Assembly: GCA_016794035.1 (NCBI GenBank)
Contig: JAEUHS010000093.1
Span: 1-40,246, forward strand
Origin: Planctomycetota bacterium
GTDB lineage: Bacteria > Planctomycetota > UBA1135 > UBA2386
DNA length: 40,246 nt
Reading direction: 5' to 3'
The position numbers and the translations under genes were made by a program. Every line of letters starts with the position of its first letter. The first letter of the stretch is position 1. The notes under the pieces were generated by a model, which saw nothing but the letters and a program-made list of their open reading frames with translations, had not been told where the DNA came from and searched no databases. This document shows, one piece after another, positions 33,289 to 40,190 of this stretch.

Positions 33289-34701
33289 CTACGCCGGCGC
33301 ACGGCGGCGGCGCAGCGAGAACAGCACCAGCGTCGCGCCGAGCAGCAGCATCGGCGTGTCGCCGAAGCGCGCGTAGACGGTCGGCACGCCGTCGCCGAGC
33401 CGGACGTTCGCGACCAGCAGCGTCGCCGCGTCGGAGTGGGCATCGGCCGCGAGCACGGGTGCGGCCGTCGGATCGGAGCCGACCACCGCGTGGCCGACGT
33501 GGTCGAGCGCGCACAGCACCTCGCCGCGCGCCGACACCAGCGCCGAGATGCCGGCCGACGCCGCGCGCGCGACGGCGTAGCCGTTCTCGATCGCGCGGAA
33601 CACGCTGTTCTCGAAGTGCACGTGGCGGATCGCCGGCCAGTCGTTGGTCGGCACCGCGACCAGCGGCACGCCGGCGCGCCCGTAGCCGCGCGCGACGTCG
33701 GTGAAGTTGTCGTCCTGGCAGATCATGCCGCCGAGCCGTTCGCCCGCGAACGGCACCAGCGCCAGCGTGCCGTCGCCGGCGGCGTAGTCCTCGAGCCACG
33801 GCACCAGGTGCGTCTTCCGGTACTCGCCGGCCAGGTCGCCGTTGCCGTCGAAGAACCAGATGCGGTTGTCGTCGGTCGGCGCGTGCCAGACGCCGAGCGC
33901 CAGCGGCAGGCCGTGCTGGGCTGCGACGCCGCCGAAGAACGTCCGCGCGCGGTCGCGTTCGCCGACCCACAGCGCGGTCTCCGGCGTGACCAGCAGCGCG
34001 CAGCCCTCCTTGGCGGCCCGCGCGGCCGCGCGTTCGACGAAGCCGCTGCCGTCGGGACTCTGCGGGCTGGTCTCGCCCCAGCCGAACACGCCGAGGCGCT
34101 GCACCGGCCCTGGCGGGCGCGACCAACGCACCGCGTCCAGCGTGCCGACAACGCCCAGCAGCAGCGCGATCGCGGCGCCCGGCAGCCCGCGCGACGGCCC
34201 GCGCAGCGCCGACACCAGCAGTGCCTGCACGGCGGTCACCGCGAACACCACGCCGCCGACGCCGGTGTAGGCCACGAACGCGACCAGCCAGGGCGCCGCG
34301 CTCAGCGGCCGCACGAAGCACTGGGCCGTGCCGAACATCGGCACCGCATGCCAGATCGCGATCTCGACCAGCGTCAGCATCGCGGCGGCGGCGAGCGGCC
34401 CCGCGATCGCGCCGCGGTCGAGGTGCCGCCCGGCGAGGGCGGCGACCAGCGCCCACTGCCCGAGCATCGCGACGGCCGCGACCACGATCGGCAGCGCCAG
34501 CCCGACCGCCAGCAGCGTCATCGACACGTAGGCGGCGGCGAAGCACAGCCCGAGCGGCCACGTCCGCCGCCCCGCGGCGCGCTGCCGCCACAGGCTCCAC
34601 CAGAACGGCACGAACGCGACGAACTGCAGCCACCACCAGTGCAGCGGATGGTCCGACGCGGCCAGCAGCAGCCCCGCGACGAGCGCCGCCAGGTGGTTCA
34701 C
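33289..34701 (-). CDS. Lnt-like apolipoprotein N-acyltransferase
   Basis: A 470-residue inner-membrane protein with about seven hydrophobic segments in the first 190 residues and a nitrilase-like domain after that. The catalytic triad is visible: Glu241 (TPETALW), Lys296 (YRKTHLVPW) and Cys328 (GGMICQDDN). It should add the third acyl chain to lipoproteins, several of which are encoded in this window. The residues after the Cys are Gln-Asp, where E. coli Lnt has Tyr-Glu, so donor or acceptor preference may differ. The GTG start overlaps the mqnE stop (GTGA, 34698-34701). Confidence 0.85.
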   Translation of the reverse strand: MNHLAALVAGLLLAASDHPLHWWWLQFVAFVPFWWSLWRQRAAGRRTWPLGLCFAAAYVSMTLLAVGLALPIVVAAVAMLGQWALVAALAGRHLDRGAIAGPLAAAAMLTLVEIAIWHAVPMFGTAQCFVRPLSAAPWLVAFVAYTGVGGVVFAVTAVQALLVSALRGPSRGLPGAAIALLLGVVGTLDAVRWSRPPGPVQRLGVFGWGETSPQSPDGSGFVERAAARAAKEGCALLVTPETALWVGERDRARTFFGGVAAQHGLPLALGVWHAPTDDNRIWFFDGNGDLAGEYRKTHLVPWLEDYAAGDGTLALVPFAGERLGGMICQDDNFTDVARGYGRAGVPLVAVPTNDWPAIRHVHFENSVFRAIENGYAVARAASAGISALVSARGEVLCALDHVGHAVVGSDPTAAPVLAADAHSDAATLLVANVRLGDGVPTVYARFGDTPMLLLGATLVLFSLRRRRAPA

Positions 34702-35849
34702 GCGCCGGTGGACGCGCCGGCGCCGATCTCTTCGTAGACCGTCGAGCGCTGCACCGGTTCGTAACCGGCCTCGCGGATCAGGTGCGCGATCTGCGCCTCG
34801 TTCAGCGCCTGCGGCTCGGTCGTGCCGGCGTCGTGCGTGATCTTCTCCTCGGTCACGGTGCCGTCGATGTCGTTGGCGCCGAAGCTCAGCGCCGTCTGCG
34901 CCGACTCCTGCGTCAGCATGATCCAGTAGGCCTTGATGTGCGGGAAGTTGTCGAGCATCAGCCGGCCGACCGCGATCGAGCGCTGGTCGAGGAAGCCGGT
35001 GGTGACGTGGCCGAAGTTCTCGAGGTCGGTGTGGTAGGGCCAGAACGCGAGCGGGATGTAGGCCATGAAACCGCCGCACTCGTCCTGCAGTTCGCGCAGC
35101 CTGATCAGGTGCTGCACGCGTTCCTCGACGCGCTCGATGTGGCCGTACAGCATCGTCGCGTTCATCTTGAAGCCGTGCCGCTGCACCTTGCGCGCGGCGG
35201 CGAGCCAGCGGTCGGGGCCCATCTTGTCGCGGAACACCGCCTTGTGCACGCGGTCGGTCAGCACCTCGGCGCCGCCGCCCGGGCACGAACCGAGGCCCGC
35301 CTCACGCAGGTCGGCGAACACTTCGTCCTCGCTCTTGCCCGAGATGTTCAGCATGTGCTCGATCTCGACCATCGTGAACGCCTTGACGTGGATGTCGGGC
35401 CGCGCGCGCTTGGCCGCGCGCACCACGTCGAGGTAGTACTCGTACGGCATCGTCGGGTGGATGCCGGCGACCATGTGCACCTCGGTGACCGGTCGGTGCA
35501 GCTGCTCGCGCACCTTCTGCTCGACGATCGCCGGCGTCATCAGGTAGGCGCGCTCCTCGCCTTCCTTGGCCGCGAACGCGCAGAACTTGCACGAGTAGAT
35601 GCAGATGTTCGTGTAGTTGACGTGCTGGTTGACGTTGAAGAACACCTTGCGCCCGTGCCTCTGCACGCGCACGCGGTGCGCCAGCAGGCCGACCGCGGCC
35701 AGGTGCGGCGTCTCGTAGAGGCGCACGCCGTCGGCGAAGGTCAGCCGTTCGCCGTTCCGGACCTTGCGGTCGAGGTCGCCGAGCCCCGCCCGGTCGATCA
35801 GCTTGGTGGCGAGGGACTCGTCGAGGTGCGCGTAGGCGAAGGTGTTCAT
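34698..35849 (-). CDS. mqnE: Aminofutalosine synthase (radical SAM)
   Basis: A 383-residue radical SAM enzyme that joins SAM-derived 5'-deoxyadenosyl to 3-[(1-carboxyvinyl)oxy]benzoate, giving 6-amino-6-deoxyfutalosine in the futalosine route to menaquinone. The [4Fe-4S] motif CIYSCKFC (Cys83, Cys87, Cys90; CxxxCxxC) follows NQHVNYTN, and HPTMPYEYY, GSCPGGGAEVL and GANDIDGTVTEEKITHDAG are typical of MqnE. Distinction from the related MqnC is by the overall pattern and is fairly secure. No other mqn genes lie in the window. Confidence 0.94.
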   Translation of the reverse strand: MNTFAYAHLDESLATKLIDRAGLGDLDRKVRNGERLTFADGVRLYETPHLAAVGLLAHRVRVQRHGRKVFFNVNQHVNYTNICIYSCKFCAFAAKEGEERAYLMTPAIVEQKVREQLHRPVTEVHMVAGIHPTMPYEYYLDVVRAAKRARPDIHVKAFTMVEIEHMLNISGKSEDEVFADLREAGLGSCPGGGAEVLTDRVHKAVFRDKMGPDRWLAAARKVQRHGFKMNATMLYGHIERVEERVQHLIRLRELQDECGGFMAYIPLAFWPYHTDLENFGHVTTGFLDQRSIAVGRLMLDNFPHIKAYWIMLTQESAQTALSFGANDIDGTVTEEKITHDAGTTEPQALNEAQIAHLIREAGYEPVQRSTVYEEIGAGASTGA

Positions 35850-35960
35850 CGGTCGGGCCGGCGAGGGTACGGGGGCGGTGGCGCCGGGTGAAGCAGAACG
35901 GCGCCGGCGCGGCCGGAATTGCCCGCCGTTCGGTCTCGCGCACTGCCCCGACGGGCCCGG

Positions 35961-36272
35961 TCAGTCGTCGTAGCGGCTGCGACGGAAGCGCTGCTGCTCG
36001 TCGAAGTACACGTAGACGATCGGCCACGACAGCGAGCGCGAGTAGACCCAGTGGGCGTCGTGCTTCGACCGCGGCGCTCCGAGGATCTGGTGCACCTCGT
36101 GCGCCGACATGCCGGGCTGCAGCCGCTCGAGCAGTTGCAGGTCGACCGGGGGCCGCTGGAACGTCCACACCAGCCACGCCGTGGCGATCGCCCACATCAG
36201 TACCGCGCCGACGACCAGGACCTTCAGGGGCCCGAGGTTGCCGAGACGGGGAACTGTGCGCGCCGACCGCAT
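35961..36272 (-). CDS. BamE/SmpA-like small envelope protein
   Basis: A 103-residue protein with a single N-terminal hydrophobic helix (VLVVGAVLMWAIATAWLVW) and a C-terminal domain that fits the SmpA/OmlA (BamE-like) pattern: RLQPGMSAHEVHQILGAP, HWVYSRS, then YVYFDEQQRFRRSRY. BamE-type domains occur in outer-membrane assembly lipoproteins and other envelope proteins; this one lacks a lipobox and is membrane-anchored instead. It lies 111 bp upstream of mqnE on the same strand, with only GC-rich sequence in the gap. Confidence 0.78.
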   Translation of the reverse strand: MRSARTVPRLGNLGPLKVLVVGAVLMWAIATAWLVWTFQRPPVDLQLLERLQPGMSAHEVHQILGAPRSKHDAHWVYSRSLSWPIVYVYFDEQQRFRRSRYDD

Positions 36273-36323
36273 GCCCGGGATCCTACCTCACGGCGGCCGC
36301 GCATGGGCGATGCCTCGGGGCGG

Positions 36324-37118
36324 TCACCTTGGCGCGCGCAGCGACCGCCAGACCGCGTTGCCGCCGAGCAGCAGCAGCAGCGGGCCGAGCACCCAGCCCA
36401 TGCTCCACAGCACCGTCGGCACGTCGTTGCGCGCCGCGGCCAGGGCGTAGCCGGTCACCAGCACCCCGAGGACGAGGAACAGCAGGCCGAGGCGCACGTC
36501 GTGCCGCGTCCATGCCGCGTCGGCGTCGGTCGGCGGCGCGAGCGGGGCGATGCCGGGCGCCGCGGCCGCGCCGCCGCCGCCCTGCACGCTGTGCCAGAAA
36601 CGCCGGCCGCCTTCGCACAGGTCTTCGAACGCCACCGGCCTGCCGGCAGCGTCGCGGACCTCGAGCTCGTCGAACCAGATGCAGACGTCGAGGTGCTGCT
36701 CGTGGCCTGCCTGGAACAGCAGCAGGCTGTGCCCCATGCCGCGCTCGCCGTCGCCGCTGCGCCAGTCGAGACTGAGCCGGTCGCTCCAGCGCGGGAAGTC
36801 GCGTTCGTGCACGTCGAAGAACTCCCAGCCGTGGATCGGCTGTCCGCCGAAGCGCTGCACGACCTCCGGCAACTGTTCCGGCGCGAACGGCACGACCTCG
36901 GCCTCGGTGTCGTTCCGCGCGCCCTGGCGCAGCGACGCGGCCACCCGCCCGACCGGTGACAGCACGAACTGCAGGCGACGGTCGGCGGGCTCGGGCTCGG
37001 CGAGCACGGCGAAGGTCACCGCGACCGTCCGGCGCGCGAGATCGAGTTCGATGCCGAGCAGGTCGGCCTCGTTCAGCGCGGTGCCGAGCCGATCCTTGGT
37101 TTCGTCGCTCCAGTTCAT
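36324..37118 (-). CDS. Membrane protein of unknown function
   Basis: A 264-residue protein with a soluble N-terminal domain of about 200 residues and two C-terminal transmembrane helices (LGLLFLVLGVLVTGYALAAA and VLWSMGWVLGPLLLLLGGNA), ending in a basic tail. The soluble part is beta-rich in appearance (for example GHSLLLFQAGHEQHLDVCIW) with no motif I recognise. The ATG at 37118 is chosen; another ATG at 37133 adds only five residues. It lies 51 bp upstream of the BamE-like gene and may be co-transcribed with it. Confidence 0.7.
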   Translation of the reverse strand: MNWSDETKDRLGTALNEADLLGIELDLARRTVAVTFAVLAEPEPADRRLQFVLSPVGRVAASLRQGARNDTEAEVVPFAPEQLPEVVQRFGGQPIHGWEFFDVHERDFPRWSDRLSLDWRSGDGERGMGHSLLLFQAGHEQHLDVCIWFDELEVRDAAGRPVAFEDLCEGGRRFWHSVQGGGGAAAAPGIAPLAPPTDADAAWTRHDVRLGLLFLVLGVLVTGYALAAARNDVPTVLWSMGWVLGPLLLLLGGNAVWRSLRAPR

Positions 37119-37291
37119 GGTCGTGCCACGCACGCCAGCGGCGGCGCGTGCCCAATCCGAGTCGGAGGTGGTGCTGCCCGCCGTTCTCGCCTACCCTGGT
37201 CGCCCCGCTCGGCAGCGAGTCGCCGGCCCTGATGGCCTCTGTCGGGACTCGGTCCGCCGCACGCGACGAGACGCGGCGGCGTGGCGCACGT

Positions 37292-37337
37292 GCCCGATGA
37301 TCGGGCGAGGGGAAGTGCGCGCTGGTCGGTGACCAGC
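37292..37337. promoter_or_regulatory. Two perfect inverted repeats in the leader of the RRM gene
   Basis: GCCCGAT and ATCGGGC (37292-37306, 1-base centre) and GCTGGTC and GACCAGC (37321-37337, 3-base centre) are exact 7-bp inverted repeats, 14 bp apart and 56-101 bp ahead of the RNA-binding protein start. They could be operators, or hairpins in the mRNA leader that take part in regulation of the RNA-binding protein. The rest of 37119-37392 shows nothing else I can support. Confidence 0.4.
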
Positions 37338-37392
37338 CGAGTGGTGACGCCATGACGGTCCGGTGCCCGCGGGTGCCGCTTGCTGGAGCTAC

Positions 37393-37677
37393 ATGAACAA
37401 GAAACTGCACGTTGGCAATCTCGCGTCGGACATGAGTGCGACCGCACTCACCGACCTCTTCGCCCAGGACGGCCGCAAGGTCGCGAACGTAAGCCTGGTG
37501 ATGAGCCGCAACGCCGGCAAGTCGCGCGGCTTCGCGTTCGTCGAGATGGCGACCGACGACGATGCGAACGCCGCGCTCGCGGCGCTGCACGGCGCCGAGG
37601 TCGACGGCCGTGCGCTGAAGGTCACCGAGGCGCATCCGCCGCGCTCGCGCTTCGGCGGCCGCGTCGGCGACCGCTAG
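37393..37677 (+). CDS. RRM-type RNA-binding protein
   Basis: A 94-residue protein consisting of one RNA recognition motif plus a short basic tail. RNP2 is LHVGNL (5-10) and RNP1 is KSRGFAFVEM (43-52), with aromatic residues Phe47 and Phe49 that would stack on RNA bases. Small single-RRM proteins of this kind occur in cyanobacteria, Bacteroidota, Planctomycetota and others, often linked to stress or cold. The ATG at 37393 has GGAG four bases upstream. Two perfect inverted repeats lie in the leader. Confidence 0.92.
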   Translation: MNKKLHVGNLASDMSATALTDLFAQDGRKVANVSLVMSRNAGKSRGFAFVEMATDDDANAALAALHGAEVDGRALKVTEAHPPRSRFGGRVGDR

Positions 37678-37843
37678 TCGCGTTCGCGGCGCTACGGCCC
37701 GGAGATCCACGAGGGGACGAGGGAAGGCCCGCGATCCCGCGTGGTGGCAGGGCGTGCGGCAGGCTCTCCCCGCAGCGTGCCGCGCGAGGTATCACACCAG
37801 CGCTGCCCGCCGCGTCTTCCCCACGCCCGTCCTGCACCGCCCG

Positions 37844-38872
37844 ATGCCCGCCGCCCTGCACCGCCCCGAGCCCGTCCTTCGCCACCGCGCAGAACCCGTC
37901 GACCGGAACGTCCCGACGGCGCAGGCCGCGGCGTGGCTGCGTGAGGGGCGTTCGCTGATCGTGACCGATCGCTTCGGGACCGGGCTCGACATCCTCGCAG
38001 CGCTGCGCGTGCAGCTGGAGGAGCCGGCCGAGGACGCGGGGTACGTTGCCAAGCGCGCCTTCCGTGAGGCGTTCCAGTCCGCGTCGAAGCGCCTGCTGGC
38101 GCCGATCGTCGGACGCAAGGTGGTCCTCGCCGGCGCGCCGGGTGCGGGCTTCCTCGCCGAGCTGTACCCGGACCACGCCGACTTCGCGCTGCCGATCGAG
38201 GACGCGAGGGTCTTGAGCAGCACGTGGGACTGGTACGTGAGGGGCGTGCACTTCCCCGTGCTGGGCTATCGCGTGCACCCGTTCTACGGCACGTACATTC
38301 CGGCCCGCATGGAGCACCTGGAGCTGTTCGGCACGTGGCTCGCGAAGTACCGGGGCGCGCGCGACCGGGCGATCGACGTGGGCACCGGCTGCGGCATCCT
38401 GGCGCTCCAGATGGCCAAGGCGGGCTTCCGGCAGGTCCTCGCCACGGACATCAACCCGAACGCGATCGAGAGCGTGGCGAGGCAGCTGCAGAGGCTCGCG
38501 GACGCACCCGCGATCGAACTCCAGCACGCGGATCTGCTGGGCGCTTCGCGTGGTCTCGCCGACCTCATCGTGTCGAACCCGCCGTGGATGAAGGGCGACG
38601 TGGGCCGGACGCTGGACCTGGCGATGTACTTCCAGGACGGCTTCTTCGAACGCTTCTACGACCAGGCCCTGCAGCGCCTCGCGCCCGGCGGCCGCGTGGT
38701 GTTCGTGTTCTCGAACATCATCGAGCTCTCGCAGCCCGACGTGCCGCATCCGATCCAGACCGAGCTGGATCGCGGGCGGTTCAGGCTGGTGGAGAAGTTG
38801 ACGCGCAGGGTGAAGCCGCTGCGGCGACGGACGCGGGAGAAGGTGGAGGTTTGGGAGTTGGCGGCGGTCTGA
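37844..38872 (+). CDS. SAM-dependent methyltransferase (MTS small/HemK-like)
   Basis: A 342-residue protein with a class I methyltransferase domain in its second half: motif I DVGTGCGILALQMA (178-191), the acidic loop ATDINPNAIES, and NPPW (245-248), which marks enzymes that methylate amino groups of nucleobases or glutamine in proteins (N6-adenine, N2-guanine, PrmC/HemK). Residues 1-165 form an N-terminal domain I do not recognise, perhaps for substrate binding. The ATG at 37844 is preferred; the frame is open to 37754 but that stretch is Arg/Ala-rich. Its last codons overlap a degenerate attC-like hairpin. Confidence 0.85.
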   Translation: MPAALHRPEPVLRHRAEPVDRNVPTAQAAAWLREGRSLIVTDRFGTGLDILAALRVQLEEPAEDAGYVAKRAFREAFQSASKRLLAPIVGRKVVLAGAPGAGFLAELYPDHADFALPIEDARVLSSTWDWYVRGVHFPVLGYRVHPFYGTYIPARMEHLELFGTWLAKYRGARDRAIDVGTGCGILALQMAKAGFRQVLATDINPNAIESVARQLQRLADAPAIELQHADLLGASRGLADLIVSNPPWMKGDVGRTLDLAMYFQDGFFERFYDQALQRLAPGGRVVFVFSNIIELSQPDVPHPIQTELDRGRFRLVEKLTRRVKPLRRRTREKVEVWELAAV

Positions 38873-38911
38873 CGGCGAGGGCGATCCGTCGGCTGCCGCG
38901 TGGAGTTGGGT
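38861..38911 (-). repeat. Degenerate terminal attC-like half-site
   Basis: Read on the minus strand, ACCCAAC (38911-38905, fits RYYYAAC) is followed by 8 bases, then G and CAGCCGAC. This is the same register as in the complete site at 39676-39741. A hairpin pairs GCGGC/GCCGC and GACGG/CCGTC (38861-38899). The opposite GTTRRRY box is missing, so this is a decayed or truncated site marking the end of the cassette array against the methyltransferase gene. Confidence 0.5.
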
Positions 38912-38935
38912 AGAGCCTACAGAAACCCAGTCCCC

Positions 38936-39229
38936 CTACGTCACCGCATGCCAGTAGGTAGTGAAGGCAGCGCCGACCAGCCACGACGCGGTCCCAGAGA
39001 AGACGGACAGCAGCGCGGGTGGATCGCCTTCGACCTGCAACCTGAAGTGCACAAGCGGCAGGCCGACCCACATCAAAAGCAACACAACGAAGGCCCATGC
39101 GCCGGGAAGCCACTCAAGAAGCTCGATTGCGGAGCCAAGCCAGGACGTCAAGACCGTCACGAGAATCGTCGCTGCGGTGGTGGCCGCGAAGAGGAGCAGT
39201 GCCCGATCGATCTGGCGAGTGTTGGCCAT
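38936..39229 (-). CDS. Cassette-borne small membrane protein
   Basis: A 97-residue protein with three hydrophobic segments (LLLFAATTAATILVTVLTSW, LPGAWAFVVLLLMWVGLPLV and LLSVFSGTASWLVGAAFTTY) and no known family signature. It is the last cassette gene, between the attC site at 39295-39392 and the degenerate half-site at 38905-38911; its stop is 24 bp before that half-site. The ATG at 39229 is preceded directly by GGAG, an unusually close spacing. A 15-codon ORF (39284-39237) lies ahead of it and ends 7 bp before its start. GC content is visibly lower than in the chromosomal genes. Confidence 0.72.
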   Translation of the reverse strand: MANTRQIDRALLLFAATTAATILVTVLTSWLGSAIELLEWLPGAWAFVVLLLMWVGLPLVHFRLQVEGDPPALLSVFSGTASWLVGAAFTTYWHAVT

Positions 39230-39236
39230 CTCCGCG

Positions 39237-39284
39237 TCAGCCGGCTATTGCCCAAGGAATGAGCAGTCCGAACGAGAGGAACAT
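39237..39284 (-). CDS. Possible 15-residue leader peptide
   Basis: Minus-strand ATG at 39284 opens a 15-codon hydrophobic peptide (MFLSFGLLIPWAIAG) ending in TGA at 39239-39237, just before the cassette membrane protein, in a different frame. It sits directly after the attC core site, where integron cassettes sometimes carry short translated ORFs that help ribosomes reach the main gene. It is too short to prove. Confidence 0.3.
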   Translation of the reverse strand: MFLSFGLLIPWAIAG

Positions 39285-39294
39285 GAAGATGTCG

Positions 39295-39392
39295 GTCTAA
39301 CGTCTTTGTCGATCAGGCGCGAGCCGCGGTGCGAGGGCTTTCCTCGCTGGTTGCTTTGGTCGCGGCTCGCCGCCTGCATCGACGAGTTGGAC
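39295..39392 (-). repeat. Integron attC site, 98 bp
   Basis: On the minus strand the site begins with R'' GTCCAAC (39392-39386) and ends with R' GTTAGAC (39301-39295), matching RYYYAAC and GTTRRRY. The inner arms pair almost perfectly: TCGAT, an extra G, CAGGCG, an extra G, CGAGCCGCG on one side, with the complementary arm lacking the two Gs. Unpaired (extrahelical) G bases at this place are the hallmark by which integron integrases choose the attC strand. The preceding cassette gene stops 6 bp before R''. Confidence 0.85.
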
Positions 39393-39398
39393 GGCAAC

Positions 39399-39671
39399 TT
39401 ACACTTGATCCGGATCAACGGGAACGGCACGCGAGCGGTTGTGGCCGCGGAGGAGAGAAGCGCCGATCCCGACCAGGAATGCTGCGCAGCCGGCATACGG
39501 AGCCAACAGGTAGCAGGAACCGCTGGTTGTTCCAATCCACCAGCCTGAGTCCGCCGAACTCGGCCCCAAAAGTGCCGCGAGCAAGAGCAAAGTCCCTGCG
39601 ATGAGCAAGAGCAACGCAGTTGCAGCGCCGCTGGCCAGACCAACCACTAGGTGTTGCAGCACTCGCTCCAT
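39399..39671 (-). CDS. Cassette-borne small membrane protein
   Basis: A 90-residue protein with two or three hydrophobic segments (HLVVGLASGAATALLLLIAG and its continuation, then a second segment around SCYLLAPYAGCAAFLVGIGA) and a basic C-terminal tail. No family is recognised. The ATG at 39671 lies 4 bp after the R' box of the attC site at 39676-39741, and the TAA ends 6 bp before the next attC, the compact layout of an integron cassette. The frame is open upstream to 39815, but that would read through the attC, so the ATG at 39671 is chosen. Confidence 0.75.
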   Translation of the reverse strand: MERVLQHLVVGLASGAATALLLLIAGTLLLLAALLGPSSADSGWWIGTTSGSCYLLAPYAGCAAFLVGIGASLLRGHNRSRAVPVDPDQV

Positions 39672-39675
39672 GTCC

Positions 39676-39741
39676 GTCCAACGTCTTTGGCCATCAGCCG
39701 CCGGCCGCTTGGGGCCGGTCGGCTGCATGGCCGAGTTGGAC
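39676..39741 (-). repeat. Integron attC site, 66 bp
   Basis: On the minus strand R'' GTCCAAC (39741-39735) and R' GTTGGAC (39682-39676) fit RYYYAAC and GTTRRRY. Between them GGCCAT, an unpaired G, CAGCCG, an unpaired A and CCGGCC pair with the complementary arm around a short loop. The unpaired G is 8 nt after R'', exactly as in the site at 39295-39392, and the L'-R' parts agree (CAAAGAC then GTT). The length and structure are those of a typical attC. Confidence 0.88.
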
Positions 39742-40158
39742 CGCCCACGATCGTCGGATCGCATCATCCTCTCGGTCAAGATCCTCTCGGGGGTCGTGCG
39801 CAGAGAAATAGACAATGCAGAGGGCCGCGTACTGTCCGGGATACTCGGCGACTTTGCGCATCATCTGGAGCGCCTCATCTGCGGTCGACTCGTGGCCCGC
39901 AACGAGCTGCTCTGCCAGCGGCCGAAGCACGCTCGTGAGAGGATGCGTGAACCGCTCGAAGACGTAGGCAAGGAATTCCTGGCGCAGGTCACGCGAAGCC
40001 TCGCAACCCCTCGGAGGACGCACGATCTCATCCACCAAGGCAAACGCGGCATTCGCTGAGATCCTGCACCCCTCGTCGAGCAAAGCAATCGCTGCTGCCC
40101 GCTCACCGAACGGGAAACGGCAGTCGATCGCATCCAAGAACTCCTGTTCCGTACGCAC
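39694..40158 (-). CDS. Cassette-borne protein of unknown function
   Basis: A 154-residue, probably soluble and helical protein (for example ERAAAIALLDEGCRISANAA, ALQMMRKVAEYPGQYAALCI) that I cannot assign. The start is a GTG at 40158, 5 bp after the R' box of the upstream attC. The reading frame runs through the R'' box of the next attC, so the last residues (AVQLGHAADRPQAAGG) are encoded by the recombination site and the TGA lies inside it; cassette genes often end this way. A C-terminus fixed by attC means the real domain is about 137 residues. GC content is lower than in the chromosomal genes. Confidence 0.72.
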   Translation of the reverse strand: MRTEQEFLDAIDCRFPFGERAAAIALLDEGCRISANAAFALVDEIVRPPRGCEASRDLRQEFLAYVFERFTHPLTSVLRPLAEQLVAGHESTADEALQMMRKVAEYPGQYAALCIVYFSAHDPREDLDREDDAIRRSWAVQLGHAADRPQAAGG

Positions 40159-40163
40159 GGTCG

Positions 40164-40190
40164 GTCCAACAAGTCTTCGGCCAACGGACC
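40164..40190 (-). repeat. Partial attC (or attI) site at the window edge
   Basis: The minus-strand end GTTGGAC (40170-40164) fits R' and is preceded by GGCCGAAGACTT, similar to the GGCCAAAGAC of the site at 39676-39741. The opposite arm is not found in the remaining 56 bases, so the site either continues beyond the window or is an attI site, which has no second box of this type. It defines the 5' border of the first visible cassette. Confidence 0.55.

Noticed and set aside
30423..33443. A 1000-codon minus-strand frame opposite the MFS gene and through the next two genes
   Set aside because: It overlaps real genes in other frames and has the composition of a GC-rich shadow.
38861..38899. Reading the hairpin after the methyltransferase as a plain transcription terminator
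   Set aside because: There is no U-run and the adjacent ACCCAAC plus GCAGCCGAC register matches the attC sites. A terminator role in addition is not excluded.
39399..39815. A longer version of the cassette membrane protein beginning at 39815
   Set aside because: The extension would be translated through the attC site and into the preceding cassette gene; the ATG 4 bp after the R' box is far more likely.
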